Assembly: GCA_002796305.1 (NCBI GenBank)
Contig: PCWZ01000078.1
Location: 1-32,511, forward strand
Direction of reading: 5' to 3'
From: Deltaproteobacteria bacterium CG11_big_fil_rev_8_21_14_0_20_49_13
GTDB taxonomy: Bacteria; UBA10199; GCA-002796325; 1-14-0-20-49-13
Length of the DNA: 32,511 nt
Below the pieces are notes generated by a model, which saw nothing but the letters and a program-made list of their open reading frames with translations, was not told the origin of the DNA and made no database searches. Of this stretch, positions 8,711 through 16,739 are shown piece by piece (the first letter of the stretch is position 1; the number at the start of each line of letters is the position of its first letter). A program made the translations under genes and the position numbers.

Positions 8711-9802
8711 TTATCCGAAGAATGTGCCTAAGGACTTGGCGGTCCTTATGAGCTCGTGATCGGGCGGGACGGTCTTTAATTTACCTATCGCGTCGAGAAG
8801 GGATGAGTCCTTTATCTCGCCTCCTTTGAGCCCCACCATCCTGCCGAATTTGCCTTCAGCGACGAGCGCGGCCGCCGCGGCGCCAAAGCGCGTAGCAAGG
8901 AGCCTGTCGAACGCGGTCGGAGTGCCGCCCCTCTGAAGATGACCGAGAACGACTATCCTGGATGAGACGCCGGTCCTCTGTTCTATTATGTCGGCGACGT
9001 ATTTGCCGATGCCGCCGAGTCTTATGGGATCGGGGCTGTCCTCTATCCTCTGCCTAACAACAAGGTCCCTTCCCTTTTCGTGGGCCCCTTCTGCAACGAC
9101 GACTATCGAAAAACGTCTTCCCGACCCTCTGCGATCGTTTATCGTCTCAATTACGGCGTCCATGCTAAATGGCATCTCAGGTATCAGGACAACGTCTCCC
9201 CCTCCTGCAAGTCCGCCTCGGAGGGCAAGCCATCCGGCGTAGCGCCCCATTACCTCAACGACCATGACCCTGTGATGCGACTGCGCGGTGGCATGAAGAT
9301 TGTCTATGGCGTTACTTATGACCTGGACCGCCGAATCGTGGCCGAAGGTCAGGTCGGTGGCGTTAAGGTCGTTGTCTATCGTCTTTGGAACTCCGACCAC
9401 CGGAAGCCCCATCTTCTCCAACTTGTGCGCAACGGTCAATGTGCCGTCACCGCCTATCGCAACAAGGGCGTCTAGCCCCCACTTCTCAAAATTCTCCGCG
9501 ACCTTTTTCGAAACATCTTTTTTAACTGCCTTGCCCCCTTCGATCACCGCATACTCAAAAGGGTTTGCCGTGTTGGAGGTGCCAAGTATGGTTCCCCCGA
9601 CGGCAAGGATGTTGGAAACGCTCGAGTAGATTAGGTCCTTCGCCCTTCCTTCTATCAACCCCTCGTATCCGTCCTCAATCCCCAGCACGGTCATTCGGTG
9701 GTCGTTCATCGCCTTCTTGGCAACTGCCCTGATGACCGCGTTTAACCCCGGGCAATCACCGCCGCCGGTCAGAACGCCTATTCTTTTTATAGTTTTTTTC
9801 AT
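8711..9802 (-). CDS. pfkA: 6-phosphofructokinase, group III-like, predicted ATP-dependent
   Basis: The 363-residue protein carries GGGDCPGLNAVIRAV near the N-terminus, GGDG at 117-120, PKTIDNDL from 139 with catalytic Asp143, and MGRYAGWLAL. It phosphorylates fructose 6-phosphate. In this family a Gly at the second signature position (GGDG) goes with ATP use, while the Lys in PKTIDND is typical of group III and PPi enzymes; the pair fits the ATP-using branch of group III rather than the allosteric E. coli type (inference). ATG 9802 overlaps the upstream stop by four bases (ATGA), so it is translationally coupled to the acyl-CoA synthetase gene. Confidence 0.93.
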   Translation of the reverse strand: MKKTIKRIGVLTGGGDCPGLNAVIRAVAKKAMNDHRMTVLGIEDGYEGLIEGRAKDLIYSSVSNILAVGGTILGTSNTANPFEYAVIEGGKAVKKDVSKKVAENFEKWGLDALVAIGGDGTLTVAHKLEKMGLPVVGVPKTIDNDLNATDLTFGHDSAVQVISNAIDNLHATAQSHHRVMVVEVMGRYAGWLALRGGLAGGGDVVLIPEMPFSMDAVIETINDRRGSGRRFSIVVVAEGAHEKGRDLVVRQRIEDSPDPIRLGGIGKYVADIIEQRTGVSSRIVVLGHLQRGGTPTAFDRLLATRFGAAAAALVAEGKFGRMVGLKGGEIKDSSLLDAIGKLKTVPPDHELIRTAKSLGTFFG

Positions 9803-11949
9803 AGTATCACCCTCGCATCCAATGCAACCCCCCCCTTGCCTTTGTGAAGCAGATAGAACGGGTTCATGTCTATCTCTTTTATCTCGGGAAAATCGGTGGC
9901 AAGTCTGGAGAGCCTTAATAGGGACTTTTCTACAACGTCCGTATCGTAAGGCTTTCCGCCGCGCGCACCTTTGAGTATGGAATAGCCTTTAAGCTCTGTG
10001 AGCATCTCGCCCGCCTCGACATGATCGAACGGACAGACCCGAACACGTGAGTCCTTCAATATCTCCACAAATATTCCGCCAAGACCCGCAAGGACCGTGG
10101 GACCAAAGTTCGGGTCCATCTTTGTGCCAAGGATGAGCTCGCATCCGTCCTTTAACATCGGCTGGACCAGAACACCTTCTATGCCATCCCCGCGAAAGCG
10201 GGGACCTCTCTCACCCGCTCTAGGTCCATGCTTCCGCAGGGATGACAGTGCGCGAGAAGCGCCTTTCATCATCTCCTTATATGCATCCACAACATGTTCA
10301 TCTCCCCTTATGTTCAAATGAACCCCGCCAAAGTCGGTCTTGTGGGATATTTCGTTCGACACTATCTTCATAACGACCGGATAGCGGAACTTCTTCGCCG
10401 CCCTAACTGCTTCGTCCGCACTCCTGGCCAACACACCGTCAACCACAGAAATTCCATAAGCCTTGAATATGTCCATAGCCTCATGGATCAGCGGATTTCT
10501 TTTTTGTTTTTTGCAAAGCTTTATTACCTTAGCCACTCTTGCCTTGGCACCCTTAGGAACGCTGGCGCTCTTCTCCGAAACTGAATGCCGCTTTTCACAC
10601 TGACGCCTCCAAAAATCGCGGGACCTCGCCATGGCGTACATGGTCGCCGAAGGGACCGGAAAGATCGGGAACGATACGTCCTTTCTGAGACGTTGGAACT
10701 CGTCCTCGTCGGTGGCAACGCACACGCCGACAGGTTTGTTATATTTCTTGGTAAGTTCGGAGATGTTCTTTAGAAGGCTCCTCGTCATCTCCCCCTCTTC
10801 CGCGCTCAAGTAAATGTGCATGAACACGACCCCGTCCACATTCTTCTGCTGCAACATCTTTTCTATAATCTTTATGTACATGCCGTAATCAAAAAGGTCG
10901 CCTACATCTATGGGGTTGGTTATCTTTATAACGTTCCCGCGCATCTTCTTTTCGATATTCTTCTTGAGGGCCTCGCTCAAAGGAGCAAGCTCAAAACCAA
11001 CGTTTTCCGAAATATCTGCCGCAACTATGGCGTACCCCCCGGACCTTGAGATAATGGCCAGATTGTTGCCTTTAAGCGGCGGCATTGGAAGTATCTTAAG
11101 CGAATTAAGTATCGACTCCTTGTCCCTGACGCGAATAATGCCGCACTGTTTGAACGCTGCGGAGACCACCGAATCGTCGCTGGAAAGAGAGGCGGTGTGA
11201 GTGGCGGCTATCGACCTCGCATGGGTCCCTATGTTCGCCTTGTGGATAATGATAGGTTTTTTTGAGCTCCTTGCAAGCTCCATCAGACGCTTGCCGTCGC
11301 TGATCCCCTCCAGATACATGGCGATAATATCGGTCTCGTCATCTTTCAGATAATATTCAAGCATGTCGTTCTCGTTCACGTTTATCCTGTTGCCGATGCT
11401 CGCAAATTTAGAAAGACCCAAACCCTCGTTCTTGAAGATGGTCAGATACGAAAAACCGACCCCTCCGCTATTGGTTATCACCGATATCTTGCCGCGCTTG
11501 AACGTGTCCTTCATTCCCAGGAACGAGGTCATGAGCCCGGAATAAATATCCATGGTCCCGATGCAGTTGGGGCCGATAAAGCGGATACCGTGTTTCTTTG
11601 CCACCCTTACTATCTCGTCCTCTATCTTGCGGCCGCTCTCGCCATATTCCCTGAATCCTGCCGATTCTATGATGACGTGTCGAATACCCTTTTTGCCGCA
11701 GTCCTCCACGATGGCCGGAATGGTCGGCGCCGGCGTCAAAATCACCGCCAGCTCAATCGGGTCCTCTATCTCCATTATGGAGTTGTATATCTTCCGGCTG
11801 AAAAGGGTCCCCTCTTCCCTTCCGACCTGATAGATTATCCCCTTGAAGCCGAACTCCAAAAGGTTCGCGACGATGTTCTTTGAAAGATTCCTCGGCGATT
11901 CGGAAACGCCGACGACAACCACGCTTTTTGGTCTGAAGAATTTCTCCAT
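9799..11949 (-). CDS. NDP-forming acyl-CoA synthetase, fused alpha-beta subunits
   Basis: The 716-residue protein begins with a CoA-binding Rossmann domain (RPKSVVVVGVSESPRN). Next is a succinyl-CoA-ligase-like region with SGGVG at 161-165 and a likely phosphorylated His251 in ARSIAATHTASLSSDD. From about 490 it has an ATP-grasp domain (EAMDIFKAYGISV, SHKTDFGGVHL, VLVQPM). This architecture converts acetyl- or acyl-CoA plus ADP and phosphate to acid, CoA and ATP, conserving energy in fermentation. A palindromic repeat adds about 21 residues near 569-589. It is first in a minus-strand run with pfk, PBP1 and the TPR lipoprotein, and lies 46 bp from the divergent Crp/Fnr gene, a plausible regulator. 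The substrate acid is unknown. Confidence 0.9.
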   Translation of the reverse strand: MEKFFRPKSVVVVGVSESPRNLSKNIVANLLEFGFKGIIYQVGREEGTLFSRKIYNSIMEIEDPIELAVILTPAPTIPAIVEDCGKKGIRHVIIESAGFREYGESGRKIEDEIVRVAKKHGIRFIGPNCIGTMDIYSGLMTSFLGMKDTFKRGKISVITNSGGVGFSYLTIFKNEGLGLSKFASIGNRINVNENDMLEYYLKDDETDIIAMYLEGISDGKRLMELARSSKKPIIIHKANIGTHARSIAATHTASLSSDDSVVSAAFKQCGIIRVRDKESILNSLKILPMPPLKGNNLAIISRSGGYAIVAADISENVGFELAPLSEALKKNIEKKMRGNVIKITNPIDVGDLFDYGMYIKIIEKMLQQKNVDGVVFMHIYLSAEEGEMTRSLLKNISELTKKYNKPVGVCVATDEDEFQRLRKDVSFPIFPVPSATMYAMARSRDFWRRQCEKRHSVSEKSASVPKGAKARVAKVIKLCKKQKRNPLIHEAMDIFKAYGISVVDGVLARSADEAVRAAKKFRYPVVMKIVSNEISHKTDFGGVHLNIRGDEHVVDAYKEMMKGASRALSSLRKHGPRAGERGPRFRGDGIEGVLVQPMLKDGCELILGTKMDPNFGPTVLAGLGGIFVEILKDSRVRVCPFDHVEAGEMLTELKGYSILKGARGGKPYDTDVVEKSLLRLSRLATDFPEIKEIDMNPFYLLHKGKGGVALDARVIL
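10183..10246. repeat. Palindromic repeat inserted in frame in the acyl-CoA synthetase
   Basis: The ends GCCATCCCCGCGAAAG and CTTCCGCAGGGATGAC are imperfect inverted repeats of each other around a short centre. On the coding strand the element reads LRKHGPRAGERGPRFRGDG, the kind of Arg/Gly peptide given by Rickettsia-palindromic-element-like and related repeats. It lies between two conserved stretches of the ATP-grasp domain and preserves the frame. Confidence 0.8.
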
Positions 11950-11995
11950 AAGTATCCCCTTGATTAATGGTTAAGACCGCATTAGATAAACAAAT

Positions 11996-12718
11996 ATGCC
12001 AATTGTCAATGGCCTTCAAAAAAGCAGGCTCTTTTCCGGCCTTTCAAGGGATGAACTGGATAAGATGGCCTTGATAGCAAGGGCGAAGAAATACTCCGAC
12101 GGAATGCTTATTTTCAATCAGGGTGATGAGGCGAGGGGCATATATATAATCGTCGGGGGCGCGGCAAAGATATTTCAGCTCTCTCCCGAAGGGAAGGAAC
12201 ACCTTCTCCACACCTTTCATGAGAACGATTGTTTCGGCGAGGCGGCGGCGTTCGGGATGGGGATATTCCCTGCAAACGCCGAAGCGGTCGATGAGACAGA
12301 GCTCATATTCATACCCGTAAAGGAGTTCAAAGACATACTTTTGAACAACCCGCAGTTGTCGGTCAAGATCATCGGAAATCTCTCGATGCTCCTGCACGTT
12401 ATGGTCGAGCAGATCCATTCCCTGACGCTCAAAGACGCCACGACAAGGATAGCTGAATATATCCTGTCGCTCGTAAAGAATAGAACGTCCGGCGAAAAAG
12501 TTTCCGTTGAGCTCCCGCTCAAAAAGGGGGAGCTTGCCTCGCAATTAAATATCACACAGGAGACTTTTTCACGCGGGCTTCAGCGCCTGCGCGCACAAAA
12601 ACTCATTAAAGTGGAAGGCAAGATGATAACCATTGAGGATCGTTGCGCTTTAGAGAATTTGATTTCCGTCAAATCTCGCATGGTTGCATGGGCTGTCACT
12701 AGGCCCCACTTACCCTGA
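11996..12718 (+). CDS. Crp/Fnr-family transcriptional regulator
   Basis: The 240-residue protein has an N-terminal cyclic-nucleotide-binding-type beta barrel (LIFNQGDEARGIYIIVGGAA, FGEAAAFG near 80-87) and a C-terminal winged helix (LPLKKGELASQLNITQETFS at about 173-192, then RGLQRLRAQKLIKVEGKMI). At the position of the cAMP-phosphate-binding Arg-Ser of E. coli CRP it has Phe91-Pro92, so it probably does not bind cAMP. It also lacks an FNR-type N-terminal Cys cluster. The signal is therefore unknown. It is divergent from the acyl-CoA synthetase operon across 46 bp. No Shine-Dalgarno is visible, so it may be leaderless. Confidence 0.88.
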   Translation: MPIVNGLQKSRLFSGLSRDELDKMALIARAKKYSDGMLIFNQGDEARGIYIIVGGAAKIFQLSPEGKEHLLHTFHENDCFGEAAAFGMGIFPANAEAVDETELIFIPVKEFKDILLNNPQLSVKIIGNLSMLLHVMVEQIHSLTLKDATTRIAEYILSLVKNRTSGEKVSVELPLKKGELASQLNITQETFSRGLQRLRAQKLIKVEGKMITIEDRCALENLISVKSRMVAWAVTRPHLP

Positions 12719-12802
12719 TTGGCGGCCCCATCTGGAACAAAGTTCGAACCTATTTTCACCATTTGTGGCCATTATAAAAGGAGGCCGCTTTGAAAATAAT
12801 GC

Positions 12803-12840
12803 TTGACAGGATTGCTTTTATGCACTAGTTCGTGAGTGCA
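12803..12840 (+). promoter_or_regulatory. Promoter with TrpR-box-like operator, copy 1
   Basis: TTGACA at 12803-12808, a 17-bp spacer and TAGTTC at 12826-12831 form a promoter. The palindrome TGCACTAGTTCGTGAGTGCA (12821-12840) covers the -10, the predicted start site and the first base of the trpR-like ATG. Arms are TGCACT and AGTGCA around eight bases, the same spacing as in E. coli TrpR operators. A bound repressor would block initiation, implying autoregulation. Confidence 0.75.
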
Positions 12841-13118
12841 TGAAAGATGCATGGAAGAAAGAGTTGGCAAGGATGGTGGCTTCGGCAAGAGGAGCTAATG
12901 AGGCAAATGTTTTGTTAAAAACCTTATTAACACCGGCTGAACACGGGGAATTGGCAAAACGGTGGCAGATAGTTTGTGGGCTTATCGGGGGTGTTCCGCA
13001 AAGGGTGATTCGAGATAAGCTTTCGGCATCAATTGCCACGATTACGCGTGGCTCAAGAGAGTTGAAATATGGAAACGGTATTTTTCAAAAGTTCTATAAA
13101 CGATTGCAGGGGCAATAA
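12840..13118 (+). CDS. TrpR-family repressor, copy 1
   Basis: This 92-residue protein matches the Trp repressor superfamily from about residue 28: LLTPAEHGELAKRWQIV, then QRVIRDKLSASIATITRGS as the helix-turn-helix. Aligned with E. coli TrpR, the tryptophan-contacting Thr44, Arg54 and Arg84 are kept (Thr31, Arg41, Arg70); Ser88 is Glu74. An aromatic amino acid or similar ligand is possible but untested, and YerC/YecD-like relatives have unclear ligands. The ATG lies at the operator edge, so the transcript is probably leaderless. A paralogue (21903-22190) is more than half identical by eye and has the same neighbour. CAGGGGC/GCCCCTG at the 3' end (about 13109-13134) could be a weak attenuator. 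Confidence 0.85.
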   Translation: MKDAWKKELARMVASARGANEANVLLKTLLTPAEHGELAKRWQIVCGLIGGVPQRVIRDKLSASIATITRGSRELKYGNGIFQKFYKRLQGQ

Positions 13119-13155
13119 AACCCGCGGCCCCTGTATGTTTACACACTCATTTTTC

Positions 13156-13180
13156 CACATCTGGTGGGCGTAACGCCCAA
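13156..13180 (+). promoter_or_regulatory. Conserved leader hairpin, copy 1
   Basis: CACATCTGGTGGGCG then TAACGCCCAA lies 64 bases before the Cys-protein ATG. It folds as TGGGCG-TAA-CGCCCA. Copy 2 (21851-21875) is nearly identical over this block at almost the same distance while the surrounding leader has diverged, which suggests a cis-acting RNA or a protein-binding site. Confidence 0.6.
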
Positions 13181-13244
13181 TCATATTCTCGTTGTCATTC
13201 TATTTTTCATTTAACCGTAACAACAATTTTAAGGAGGACTTTTT

Positions 13245-13616
13245 ATGTCTACAAAATGTGTCACAAGAGAAGTTGCTACATATTATGCCAGACCACCATG
13301 TTTCCCAAGCGGTTATGAGAGCGATGGTAAGTGCTATGGATCAACAACCATTACGGAATGCGGCATCAGCGTACCCATTTCTGGAAATGACGAGTATAGA
13401 AAAGTTGCGGCGCTTACAGGTTTCCCGGATGTGCTCAGTGAAGAAGATGCCTTTAGGTTTCTTTGCGCAAAAAGTGTCGCTGAGCGAGAGATTTCTTCAA
13501 GAACAGGCATATACGATTTTATCGTAGACTTGATGTTCGGACGCGAATATACGGAAGAAACTATCCGCGGCAACGAACTGTTCAAAGCAGGGTATCATTT
13601 CGATCATTTCTACTGA
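13245..13616 (+). CDS. Cys-containing protein of TrpR cassette, copy 1 (ends at premature TGA)
   Basis: The 123-residue product has Cys5, Cys19, Cys30, Cys39 and Cys74. The first four form a spaced N-terminal cluster with a PPCF motif, possibly metal-binding or redox (inference). It shares TREV, EYRKVAAL-like, VLSEEDxFRFxCAK, ASRTGIY-like and FGREY stretches with the 182-residue copy at 21240-21788. Family not recognised; no signal peptide. Start ATG 13245 has a strong AAGGAGG about 8 bases upstream. It ends at TGA 13614-13616, where copy 2 has Ala, and the paralogous sequence continues in the same frame after it, so the gene is split by a nonsense codon or TGA is read through. Confidence 0.75.
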   Translation: MSTKCVTREVATYYARPPCFPSGYESDGKCYGSTTITECGISVPISGNDEYRKVAALTGFPDVLSEEDAFRFLCAKSVAEREISSRTGIYDFIVDLMFGREYTEETIRGNELFKAGYHFDHFY

Positions 13617-13634
13617 GAAGGAAGATATGACAAT

Positions 13635-13838
13635 ATGGACCTAAATGCTCTCAGGAATCGAGCAAGACAATTTGTGGAACAAGCTCAGACCGTAGCTGAA
13701 AAATCGGCAGAGAAACCAATTGATTGCAGTGGTGTGCCATTTGGTAAGAATGTGCACTGCGACCAGGTCAATTATGGTATGACCTTATTCGATTCATGCA
13801 ATGGTCGCCGTTGTAGTGATTATCACTACGAAGAATGA
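13635..13838 (+). pseudogene. In-frame C-terminal part of the Cys-containing protein, copy 1
   Basis: This 67-codon stretch starts MDLNALRNRARQFVEQAQ and aligns with NLRALRNRAKQFVERAQ of copy 2, in the same frame as the gene upstream and separated from it by one TGA and five sense codons. It has four further Cys residues (DCSG, HCDQ, SCNG, RRCSD). Translation reinitiation at ATG 13635 is possible: GAAGGAAG lies about 10-17 bases upstream. The extreme C-terminus differs from copy 2. Confidence 0.55.
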
Positions 13839-13856
13839 TGTGGATTTATTCAGATG

Positions 13857-13897
13857 GCCGGAGAGGTGGCCAACATCCTCCTCTCTGGCATTTTCTG
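13857..13897 (+). terminator. Intrinsic terminator-like hairpin after cassette copy 1
   Basis: GCCGGAGAGG (13857-13866) pairs with CCTCTCTGGC (13880-13889) with one G-T pair, followed by ATTTTCTG. It resembles the terminator of cassette copy 2, which uses the same GCCGGAGAGG arm. Confidence 0.65.
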
Positions 13898-14290
13898 ATA
13901 TTGAATTATAACCACAAGACGGAGTCAAGATTTACAGGGGTGACGGAAACGCTACAGTTTTGGGTGTGTGCGTTTTGTTCGGATCTGACAATTTCAACAT
14001 GTCAGCGTTTGATTAGGCCTTTAGCTCAGGTAGTGGTATAAGAAGGCATGAAATCGCCCAAAAACAGGGTCAAAAAACCATATCATGAAATGGGCCTGCT
14101 GGACTTTCAAAACCACTTTCCTGTCAAAAGTTGATAAAGTTTATGAGGACTTGCAACCTTTTTTCAAGAAAAGCTCATTTTCCAGATCCGAACTTAGCCT
14201 CAGTTTCCACTCAAGGCATATATACATACGTGCGGACACGTTGGCCGCACTGAATGGATGGAAAGAGGCTATGATTGTAAGTGAGGTTAA
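13898..14290. other. Intergenic stretch without a supported gene
   Basis: A 98-codon frame opens at 14085 on the plus strand (MKWACWTFKTTFLSKVDK). It matches nothing I recognise, runs through the terminator at 14291-14331, and has no clear ribosome-binding site. It may be a decayed gene. TTTAGCTCAGGTAGTGGTA near 14021 resembles a tRNA D-arm, but no complete cloverleaf follows. Confidence 0.4.
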
Positions 14291-14331
14291 CCCGACTTCC
14301 GCCCCCAGTTGCGGAAGTCGGGCTAATTTTA
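14291..14331 (+). terminator. Strong intrinsic terminator
   Basis: CCCGACTTCCGC (14291-14302) and GCGGAAGTCGGG (14311-14322) form a perfect 12-bp stem with an 8-base loop, followed by CTAATTTTA. It insulates the GTPase gene from the upstream cassette. Confidence 0.85.
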
Positions 14332-14402
14332 TGCGGTGCTTGCATAAAAAAACATCTTCTGCTAGAAATTACCGGATTTAAAAAACCTTAAAAGGATACT
14401 TT

Positions 14403-15713
14403 ATGACCAAGAAAAGAGTTTTGATCATGGGCGCGGCAGGAAGGGACTTTCACAATTTCAACGTCTTCTTCAGAAACAACCCCAACTACGAAGTAATGGG
14501 CTTCACGGCAACGCAGATCCCGAACATCGAAGGGAGAAAATATCCGGCAGATCTTTCGGGCCGCCTTTATCCAAGGGGAATTCCCATTCATTCAGAAAAG
14601 ACGCTTGCCGATCTTATAGCCAACGAAAAAATTGATGAGGTCTTCTTTTCATACTCGGACGTCTCTTACGAAACGGTGATGCAAAAAAGCGCCATAGCCC
14701 TTGCGGCGGGCGCCGACTTCACGCTCCTCTCCTCTCTTCACACCCAGATAAAGTCGACCAAACCAGTTGTTGCCGTATGCGCGGTGAGGACAGGTTGCGG
14801 AAAGAGCCAGACCTCCAGAAAGATCGTCTCAACCCTCAAAAAGAAGGGAAGGAAGGTGGTGGCCATACGTCATCCGATGCCCTACGGCGCCCTGACAGAG
14901 CAGATAGCCCAGAGATTCGCCAGCTATAAGGACATGGACGACCACAAGTGCACGATAGAAGAGCGCGAGGAGTATGAACCTTACATCGACGAAGGATTGG
15001 TCGTTTATGCCGGCGTTGATTACGAAAAGATCTTGCGTCAGGCCGAAAAAGAGGCCGACGTTATCATTTGGGACGGCGGAAATAACGACGTTCCGTTCTA
15101 CGTTCCGGACCTGCACATAACCGTTCTTGACCCGCTACGCGCCGGGCATGAGAGAAAGTATTACCCCGGCGAGGTCAACTTTATCGATGCCGACGTCCTT
15201 GTTATAAACAAGTACGAACAAGCTAACAAAGAGCAACTCGACACGCTTCTTGCAAATATCCGCGAATGCAACCAGAGCGCGCTCATCATAAACGGCGCCT
15301 CCAAGTTAACGGTCGAAAACCCAGCGGCGATAAAGGGAAAACGCGTCCTTGTAATTGAAGACGGCCCAACTCTCACCCACGGGGGCATGAGCTTTGGCGC
15401 CGGGGTCGTTGCCGCCAAGGAGTTCGGGGCGGCTGAACTCGTTGACCCAAGGCCCTACGCCGTTGGTTCGATAAAGAAGGCCTATCAGCAATATCCTCAC
15501 ATGGGAAATCTACTCCCAGCCTTAGGTTATTATAAGGATCAGCTAAACGACCTGGAAGAGACGGTCAAGGCAACTCCGTGTGATGTGATACTGGTCGCAA
15601 GCCCAATAGATATCCGCAGGGTCATCAAGCTCGACAAGCCTGCAATGAGGGTCCGCTACTATATCGAAGAGATAGGTAATCCGACATTCGAAGACGTTCT
15701 GGCAAAGTTCTAA
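14403..15713 (+). CDS. COG2403-type GTPase, cyclic 2,3-diphosphoglycerate synthetase-like
   Basis: The 436-residue protein starts with a Rossmann-like segment (KRVLIMGAAGRDFHNFNVFF, FTATQIPNIEGRKYP) and has a P-loop AVRTGCGKSQTSRK around Lys134-Ser135. Later blocks include DVIIWDGGNNDVPFYVPDL, VLVIEDGPTLTHGGM and VDPRPYAVGSIKKAY. The family includes archaeal cyclic 2,3-diphosphoglycerate synthetase, but most bacterial members have no assigned function, so a general nucleotide-dependent ligase or GTPase call is safer. AAAGGA lies about 8 bases before the ATG. It stands alone between a terminator and a weakly preceded hypothetical gene. Confidence 0.88.
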   Translation: MTKKRVLIMGAAGRDFHNFNVFFRNNPNYEVMGFTATQIPNIEGRKYPADLSGRLYPRGIPIHSEKTLADLIANEKIDEVFFSYSDVSYETVMQKSAIALAAGADFTLLSSLHTQIKSTKPVVAVCAVRTGCGKSQTSRKIVSTLKKKGRKVVAIRHPMPYGALTEQIAQRFASYKDMDDHKCTIEEREEYEPYIDEGLVVYAGVDYEKILRQAEKEADVIIWDGGNNDVPFYVPDLHITVLDPLRAGHERKYYPGEVNFIDADVLVINKYEQANKEQLDTLLANIRECNQSALIINGASKLTVENPAAIKGKRVLVIEDGPTLTHGGMSFGAGVVAAKEFGAAELVDPRPYAVGSIKKAYQQYPHMGNLLPALGYYKDQLNDLEETVKATPCDVILVASPIDIRRVIKLDKPAMRVRYYIEEIGNPTFEDVLAKF

Positions 15714-15766
15714 AATACTTTAAATGATGTAAATTTTGACGCCGCCGCCTGTTATTATCGTTCTAC

Positions 15767-16138
15767 GTGTTAGAATTCTTATCCGACCTACTATTATGTT
15801 TGCCTAACTCACTGAACGGTTTTAAACGCGGCGATTTCGTGAAAAGATTCCTTGAGATACTAAGATCGCTAGAAACGACGCCTTCGGACGGATGCCTGTT
15901 CTTAAGATGCCTGCTGGACAGTACCATGAAGACGTATGGTCCGGTGATAAACTTTGCTAACAGAGACATAGCAGAAAGGTTCAGGAACTATTTTGCGTCA
16001 CACAGGACCGATCCCCCTTACCAGTCGATCTATTTGAAGGGCCTTGATAACGCGCTCGGCCCGATGCTTGACCTGCGCTACGCAGACCTTACAGATCCAC
16101 AAAGGAACACCCTCAATCGTGAAGTTCAGAGGGATTAG
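15767..16138 (+). CDS. Hypothetical protein, 123 aa
   Basis: No family was recognised. It starts at GTG 15767 (LEFLSDLLLCLPNSLNG after the initiator), since no in-frame ATG occurs upstream. It is a soluble, probably helical protein with a mixed charge pattern. No Shine-Dalgarno is visible, so it may be leaderless. Its 3' end overlaps the convergent membrane-protein gene by 26 bases. Codon use resembles the surrounding housekeeping genes, which favours a real gene. Confidence 0.55.
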   Translation: MLEFLSDLLLCLPNSLNGFKRGDFVKRFLEILRSLETTPSDGCLFLRCLLDSTMKTYGPVINFANRDIAERFRNYFASHRTDPPYQSIYLKGLDNALGPMLDLRYADLTDPQRNTLNREVQRD

Positions 16139-16739
16139 CGTATGGCTTGATACCGTCCCAAACGGCGCCGATGAAGAGAACTATTAGAGCGCCTGTGTAT
16201 ATCCAGAGTCCATAGAAGTTTGGCTTCATTGTAAAACCAATGCCTAGCGCAGGAAAGATTGGAATGATCAGAACCGCCAGAGACCATCCCCAATTGAATT
16301 TCTTGGTCCTTAGCCATCTTACGAGAAATACAATGAGGGCAATGGCGCCTATTATGGCGATGGCTGAAAGCCTTGCCATCTTCATTGCGTGGATATGACT
16401 CGTTGTTCCGAACTCCTCTTTAAGAGCACTTATTACAAGGCCGCCCCAAATGCCTGAGTTCCAGACGGAAAGGAGGGCCAAGAACCCGAAGAGGAACTTA
16501 AACGACCTTGTGCAATGCTCCGGCCTTAAAAGCCACGCCACAATGATGGCGTAGAGAGGGACCAAGAGCAGAAGAAGGCCGGTATTGAGGGAGGAGAGCG
16601 AACTTGTTGCAAAGCTCTTAATGGAGTCGAGTATGAGTAGCTCAAAACCGCTGCCGACCCTGTCGCAGGCCTTTAGCCATGGCAGAAAGAACGCCACGAT
16701 ACAGACCAGCCCGAAAATCGAAAATATTTTTCTCTTCAT
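16113..16739 (-). CDS. Hypothetical integral membrane protein
   Basis: The 208-residue protein has about six hydrophobic segments, beginning with FGLVCIVAFFLPWLKAC and including TGLLLLLVPLYAIIVAWLL, ARLSAIAIIGAIALIVFLV, SLAVLIIPIFPALGIGF and TGALIVLFIGAVW. The Cys after the first segment is not in a clear lipobox. Family not recognised. Its ATG directly follows the nfo stop with no gap, so it should be co-translated with nfo; whether it relates to DNA repair is unknown. Confidence 0.7.
   Translation of the reverse strand: MKRKIFSIFGLVCIVAFFLPWLKACDRVGSGFELLILDSIKSFATSSLSSLNTGLLLLLVPLYAIIVAWLLRPEHCTRSFKFLFGFLALLSVWNSGIWGGLVISALKEEFGTTSHIHAMKMARLSAIAIIGAIALIVFLVRWLRTKKFNWGWSLAVLIIPIFPALGIGFTMKPNFYGLWIYTGALIVLFIGAVWDGIKPYANPSELHD

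Noticed and set aside
12787-12828. Mini-ORF (TTG start, 12 codons) after AAAGGAGG as a leader peptide of the trpR-like gene
   Set aside because: It overlaps the -35 and operator, so it would not be on the predicted transcript; it may be leftover coding sequence.
13614-13616. TGA as a selenocysteine codon
   Set aside because: The paralogue has Ala rather than Cys at this site and no clear SECIS-like hairpin follows.
14016-14080. tRNA-like start TTTAGCTCAGGTAGTGGTA
   Set aside because: No matching acceptor, anticodon or T-arm follows, so no cloverleaf can be drawn.
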